A stretch of 7,667 nt of DNA from NCBI GenBank assembly GCA_003152595.1, contig PMAM01000112.1:6412-14078 (forward strand). The letters are read 5' to 3'. Under the pieces are notes generated by a model. That model made no database searches. It saw only the letters and a program-made list of their open reading frames with translations, and was not told the origin of the DNA. The stretch comes from Acidobacterium sp. (GTDB taxonomy: Bacteria > Acidobacteriota > Terriglobia > Terriglobales > Acidobacteriaceae). Below are positions 4,963-7,667 of the stretch, piece after piece (within the stretch, counting starts at the first letter, position 1; the number at the start of each line of letters is the position of its first letter). The translations under genes and the position numbers were made by a program.

Positions 4963-5776
4963 CCGCGTCGTTGTTCAACCAGCCCCGCCGCTCCGGCCCC
5001 GCTCCCAGCACCGAGTCCACCAGCGTCCCCGCAATCCCCGCCGCCAGCGCAACCCCCGCGTCGGCCCGCGAAAACTGCGGCAGCGCCACCAACGCTACCC
5101 CAACCAAAACCGCCGCCGCGACCGCCCCAGCCAAAGTCCCCAGCAGTGAGACAGCCCCATCCGTCCCCGCCGGCACGCGCCGCAAGCTCGTGATCATCCA
5201 GGGCGTCCCGCCCAGCACCTGCCCCAGCTCCGACGACACAGTGTCCGCCGTCGCCTCCGCCATCGCCGCCACCATCGCCGCCATGGCCGCTCGCCCTCCA
5301 AACGCTACCGGCGTGAACACGTGCGCCGCCGACAGTGGAATCCCCGCCAGCGCCGCCACTCCCAGATTCGCCGCCACCTGCGAAGCCGTCCGCCCCCGCC
5401 GTTCCTCCGCAATCCCCAGCGACTCCTTCCGCCGCCGCCCAAACCGCGTCGCCGAGAAGGTCAGCACCAGCAGAGCCAGCAGCGGCCACAGCGCGGTGTA
5501 CAGCCCTGGTGTCTGTAGCCAGAGCGCGCCGGCAAAGACCGCCCCTGTGAGCGCCGCTCCCGGCGTGGCGGCGCGGGTGGAGAAGACCACCGCCGAGAGC
5601 AGCAGGCAAAGCCCAGCGCTGATCCAGAGCGCACCGTCGCGCGCATACCAAAACTGCCCCGCCTCCAGCATGACCCACACCGCCGTGACCGGCACCAGCA
5701 GCAGCAGCACCGCCTGCGACTGCCAGTGCAGCGCGGCCTGGTGCGGACGCGGATCGGGACCCTTTGCTTCGCTCAT
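4901..5776 (-). CDS. DUF92 (TMEM19/VTE6-like) integral membrane protein
   Basis: A 291-residue polytopic membrane protein with all the hallmark blocks of DUF92. They are TFSATRFGRRRKESLGIAEE followed by RRGRTASQVAANLG (about 106-139), AEATADTVSSELGQVLGG (173-190), ITSLRRVPAGTDGAVSLLGT (195-214), and GIAGTLVDSVLGA with NNDAVNTL (247-275). Hydrophobic helices lie at about 21-38, 48-66, 72-86, 94-107, 137-150, 211-233 and 272-290. The only function I know for the family is phytyl-phosphate kinase activity of plant VTE6 and its cyanobacterial relative. By analogy this may be an isoprenyl-phosphate kinase using a nucleotide donor, but in a non-phototroph the substrate would differ, and that is inference. 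The ATG at 5776 is the only good start; its ribosome binding site is weak. The gene is divergent from the lipoprotein gene, with 116 bases between the starts. Confidence 0.9.
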   Translation of the reverse strand: MSEAKGPDPRPHQAALHWQSQAVLLLLVPVTAVWVMLEAGQFWYARDGALWISAGLCLLLSAVVFSTRAATPGAALTGAVFAGALWLQTPGLYTALWPLLALLVLTFSATRFGRRRKESLGIAEERRGRTASQVAANLGVAALAGIPLSAAHVFTPVAFGGRAAMAAMVAAMAEATADTVSSELGQVLGGTPWMITSLRRVPAGTDGAVSLLGTLAGAVAAAVLVGVALVALPQFSRADAGVALAAGIAGTLVDSVLGAGPERRGWLNNDAVNTLSTLAAALLAAWGTGWA

Positions 5777-5879
5777 CGTCTATAGCTCATGCGCGGCCTG
5801 AGCCGCGCCGCGTACAGTACAATCATCTTTTCTATCAGCAACGAGTGAAAGCCGCCTCCGGCATTCCCCGCGGCGGCCT

Positions 5880-5885
5880 GAGGAG
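5880..5885 (+). promoter_or_regulatory. Shine-Dalgarno site supporting a TTG start at 5893
   Basis: GAGGAG lies 7 bases before TTG 5893, the ideal spacing. GTG 5899 (13 bases away) and GTG 5932 have no comparable site. The frame is open further upstream to an ATG at 5764, but that ATG lies inside the divergent DUF92 coding region and the extension is not protein-like. Confidence 0.6.
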
Positions 5886-5892
5886 TCGGGTA

Positions 5893-7392
5893 TTGCGAGT
5901 GCGTTGTAAGGCATCTTTCCTGAGCCGCCCGGTGCGCGAAACCGGAATCCTTTCTCATCGAATCTTTGCCGGACCAGCGGCAGCCGGCCTGGCGGCGGCT
6001 TTTGTCGCGCTGGCCGTCGGCTGCGGAAACCAGTACCGGCCGGTCATCACGCCCATCAATCCTACCGGTCCGGCGGCCCTCCCCACGGCCTACGTCACCG
6101 TGGTCTCGCAGCCCGGCTTCTCGCCGCTGCTGGCCGGCGTCACAGGACCCTGCAGCGGCACACCGTATGCGACGCCGGCAATCTACACATTGCTGGACTT
6201 TTCCGGAGATTCCGTCGTGGCGCAGGCCAACGGCGGCCTCGGCCCGATCACTTTCTCGCTGGACACGACCGGGGCGAGCGTCTACGCCCCGAACTGCGAT
6301 GGCTCTCTGACGACGGCCACGGCCACGACCTCGTCTCTGCAAACGAAGAACGTCCTGACGAGCACGCTCCTGCCGGGATCCGAGCCCACCAACGCGCTGC
6401 TGGCGAACGGTCAGCTCTATGTGACCGAAGTCGGGCTGCACGGGCCCGATTGCCTGACAACCAACTGTGTGGCGCAAATGACAGGCAGCCCCGCCGCCCT
6501 GAAGCAGGAGATTCCGGTGGCGCCGTCGGTGATCAATTTAACCGGATACAGCACCGCGCAGCGCATGTACTCCATCAGCCAGGGCAACACCGGTGGTGGC
6601 GCGCAACCCGCGTGGGGTGACTGCGCCAATCCGTCGGCGGTTACGGCAACCGGCGAGGCGGACGCGATCGAGACAACGTCCAACACCATCTCCGCGCGCC
6701 TGCCCCTGGGCATTTGCCCGGTCTACGGCTTCATGACCCAGGATGGCCAGCGGACGTTCATCATGAACCGTGGCAGCGGCACCGTGACCGTGATCAACTC
6801 CCAGCTGAACGCCATCGATCCGGTCAATGGCACCGGAACCATCCCCGTGGGCGCGGGCCCGGTATTTGCCGACGACTACCGCAACGGCCAGGTACTCGTG
6901 ACAGCCAACTACGACGGCAACTCGATCAGCATCATCGACACGAGCCTGGACATCTACGGCAACGACAGCGCAACCTTCGGCAAAGTGCTGGCGACCGTGC
7001 CCGTGGGGCTGCACCCGGTGGAGGCGGCGGTTCTGCAGGACGGCAGTCGCGTCTATGTCGCGAACCAGGGCGACATCAACGCCGGCACTCCCGGCAGCGT
7101 TTCGGTGGTGGATCTTCGCAACTACCAGGTGCTGAAGACGATTCCGCTGGCTGCGAACCCGCACGCCATTGCGGCGGTCTACAACTATCCCATCGGCAAG
7201 GTCTACGTGGCCTCGCAGAACAGCCCGTTCCTGACGATCATTCGCACCGACACCGATATCGTGAGCGACACGATGGAGATGGAAGGCAACGTTGTGGACA
7301 TGCACGTCAACTCGCAATATCCCGGACAGGCATCCCAGGGAGCGCTGAACTACGTGACCGAGAGCCGCTCCGTCGGCAGCGGGGCTCCGTAG
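5893..7392 (+). CDS. Secreted YVTN/YncE-type beta-propeller lipoprotein
   Basis: About 499 residues from the TTG at 5893. A basic N-region is followed by a hydrophobic stretch at 27-43 ending ALAVGC, a serviceable though imperfect lipobox with Cys 44 as the lipidation site, then a Pro-rich linker. This predicts an exported, membrane-anchored protein. The rest is beta-strand rich. Its C-terminal part shows the YVTN propeller pattern four times: DGQRTFIMNRGSGTVTVI (284-301), NGQVLVTANYDGNSISIID (331-349), DGSRVYVANQG with GSVSVVDL (383-408), and GKVYVASQ with FLTIIRTD (435-453). Further blades before this are more diverged. Six Cys lie in the mature part (about 87, 135, 187, 192, 244 and 275) and could form disulfides outside the cytoplasm. 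Such proteins bind partners or ligands; no substrate can be named. The short leader points to its own promoter, and an intrinsic terminator follows 31 bases after the stop. Confidence 0.86.
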   Translation: MRVRCKASFLSRPVRETGILSHRIFAGPAAAGLAAAFVALAVGCGNQYRPVITPINPTGPAALPTAYVTVVSQPGFSPLLAGVTGPCSGTPYATPAIYTLLDFSGDSVVAQANGGLGPITFSLDTTGASVYAPNCDGSLTTATATTSSLQTKNVLTSTLLPGSEPTNALLANGQLYVTEVGLHGPDCLTTNCVAQMTGSPAALKQEIPVAPSVINLTGYSTAQRMYSISQGNTGGGAQPAWGDCANPSAVTATGEADAIETTSNTISARLPLGICPVYGFMTQDGQRTFIMNRGSGTVTVINSQLNAIDPVNGTGTIPVGAGPVFADDYRNGQVLVTANYDGNSISIIDTSLDIYGNDSATFGKVLATVPVGLHPVEAAVLQDGSRVYVANQGDINAGTPGSVSVVDLRNYQVLKTIPLAANPHAIAAVYNYPIGKVYVASQNSPFLTIIRTDTDIVSDTMEMEGNVVDMHVNSQYPGQASQGALNYVTESRSVGSGAP

Positions 7393-7422
7393 GGAATAGA
7401 GTTCACGAGTTAGAGTTTAGAA

Positions 7423-7453
7423 GCCTCGGCGATCATCGCCGGGGCTGGTTTTT
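7423..7453 (+). terminator. Intrinsic terminator of the propeller lipoprotein gene
   Basis: A 10-bp GC-rich stem, GCCTCGGCGA with TCGCCGGGGC (7423-7432 and 7436-7445, one G-T pair) and a 3-base loop, is followed by TGGTTTTT. It sits 31 bases after the stop at 7392 and points the right way. There is no matching T-run on the minus strand, so the opposing TolC gene would need another terminator. Confidence 0.82.
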
Positions 7454-7459
7454 GGAGCC

Positions 7460-7477
7460 TGTGCAGAGTTCCGCACA
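7460..7477. repeat. Small hairpin between the terminator and the TolC gene
   Basis: TGTGC (7460-7464) and GCACA (7473-7477) are perfect complements around an 8-base loop. It lies inside the larger inverted repeat and lacks a T-run on either strand, so its role is unclear. Confidence 0.5.
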
Positions 7478-7528
7478 TTTCTAAACTCCAAACTCCAATC
7501 ACTAAACTCTCCTTCCGCGTTCCCCGCC

Positions 7529-7667
7529 CTACGGACTGATCCCCATCTCGTAGTTCAGCGTCGAAAGCGCCAGCCGGTACTGATACCGCGCGCTGGTGTC
7601 CTCGATCTGAGCGCTGGTTTGCTGCAGCTGCGCCTGGCTCAGTTCTACGATGGAGCTGAGGCCGAGC
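7529..7667 (-). CDS. TolC-family outer membrane efflux protein, C-terminal fragment
   Basis: Only the last 45 residues lie in the window; the gene continues past 7667. Read on the minus strand it gives LGLSSIVELSQAQLQQTSAQ, then IEDTSARYQYRLALSTLNYE, then MGISP and the TAG stop at 7529. This matches the end of the second long helix pair of TolC/OEP proteins, where a VEL.QAQ..L..A...Y.Y..A...L....G pattern is typical. The product would be the outer membrane channel of a tripartite efflux or type I secretion pump; its inner membrane partners are presumably upstream, outside the window. It is convergent with the propeller lipoprotein gene. Confidence 0.82.
   Translation of the reverse strand, partial: LGLSSIVELSQAQLQQTSAQIEDTSARYQYRLALSTLNYEMGISP

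Larger units (their letters stand above)
7400..7514. repeat. 7-bp-phased inverted repeat region around the terminator
   Basis: On the right, TCTAAAC, TCCAAAC, TCCAATC, ACTAAAC and TCTCCTT follow one another in exact 7-base steps (7480-7514). On the left, the inverted form AGTTCAC, GAGTTAG, AGTTTAG does the same (7400-7420). The arms can pair: GAGTTTAGA (7413-7421) with TCTAAACTC (7480-7488) is perfect over 9 bp and extends with one bulge to about 15. The pair encloses the terminator and a second small hairpin. It shares the 7-bp phase of the 1207-1382 array but has a different unit. Confidence 0.65.

Noticed and set aside
4803..5678. 291-residue Gly/Ala-rich minus-strand frame and the 310-residue plus-strand frame 4869-5801
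   Set aside because: Both overlap DUF92, which has clear family motifs; these are low-complexity shadows.
5818..5823. TACAAT as a -10 box for the lipoprotein gene
   Set aside because: No recognisable -35 sequence at 16-18 bases upstream.
5773..6477. 234-residue Arg-rich minus-strand frame
   Set aside because: Antisense of the propeller lipoprotein gene; no family features.
6538..7484. 259-residue minus-strand frame (6538-7317) and 256-residue plus-strand frame (6714-7484)
   Set aside because: Both overlap the YVTN propeller repeats read in the correct frame; the His/Arg/Val-rich composition is an out-of-frame signature.

Overview
The window looks like a chromosomal segment of a GC-rich soil bacterium, most likely an acidobacterium of the Terriglobales (Granulicella/Edaphobacter/Terriglobus type). 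The grounds are the Leu-CTC and Arg-CGC rich coding style, a secreted YVTN-type propeller lipoprotein, a DUF92 membrane protein, a KaiB homologue in a non-cyanobacterial setting, and large amounts of extragenic hairpin and 7-bp-phased repeats. The assignment rests on gene content and style only; no database was searched.

Layout. 173-649 (+) is a single-domain response regulator. It converges on a small glycine-rich membrane protein at 671-1072 (-). Positions 1073-1383 hold no gene but carry a degenerate 7-bp tandem array (1207-1382) that runs to within one base of the ATG of a sugar-porter MFS transporter, 1384-2712 (+). Positions 2713-3125 are non-coding and packed with repeats: a 13-bp perfect tandem duplication, several perfect hairpins, and two full plus one partial copy of a unit spaced about 92 bp apart. 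The repeat mosaic runs into the 3' end of a PAS-GGDEF diguanylate cyclase gene, 3126-4241 (-). Just upstream of that, in the same direction, is a KaiB-family gene (4283-4597, with a probable frameshifted N-terminus starting at 4613). Positions 4614-4900 hold the kaiB leader hairpin, a perfect 8-bp inverted repeat and a doubtful small ORF. DUF92, 4901-5776 (-), is divergent from a YVTN-type beta-propeller lipoprotein, 5893-7392 (+). A clear intrinsic terminator follows, embedded in a second 7-bp-phased inverted repeat region. The window ends in the C-terminus of a TolC-family outer membrane efflux protein on the minus strand (7529-7667).

How the genes work together. The only apparent operon is kaiB-like plus diguanylate cyclase: same strand, short gap, strong ribosome binding site in front of the cyclase. 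It suggests a KaiB-type thioredoxin-fold partner linked to c-di-GMP signalling, without a kaiC in view. That pair, sitting in a block whose base composition differs from its neighbours and bordered by repeats, is the most interesting biology here. The other genes look like independent transcription units. Two separate gene-flanking repeat arrays share a 7-bp phase but not a sequence, which is the second point of interest.
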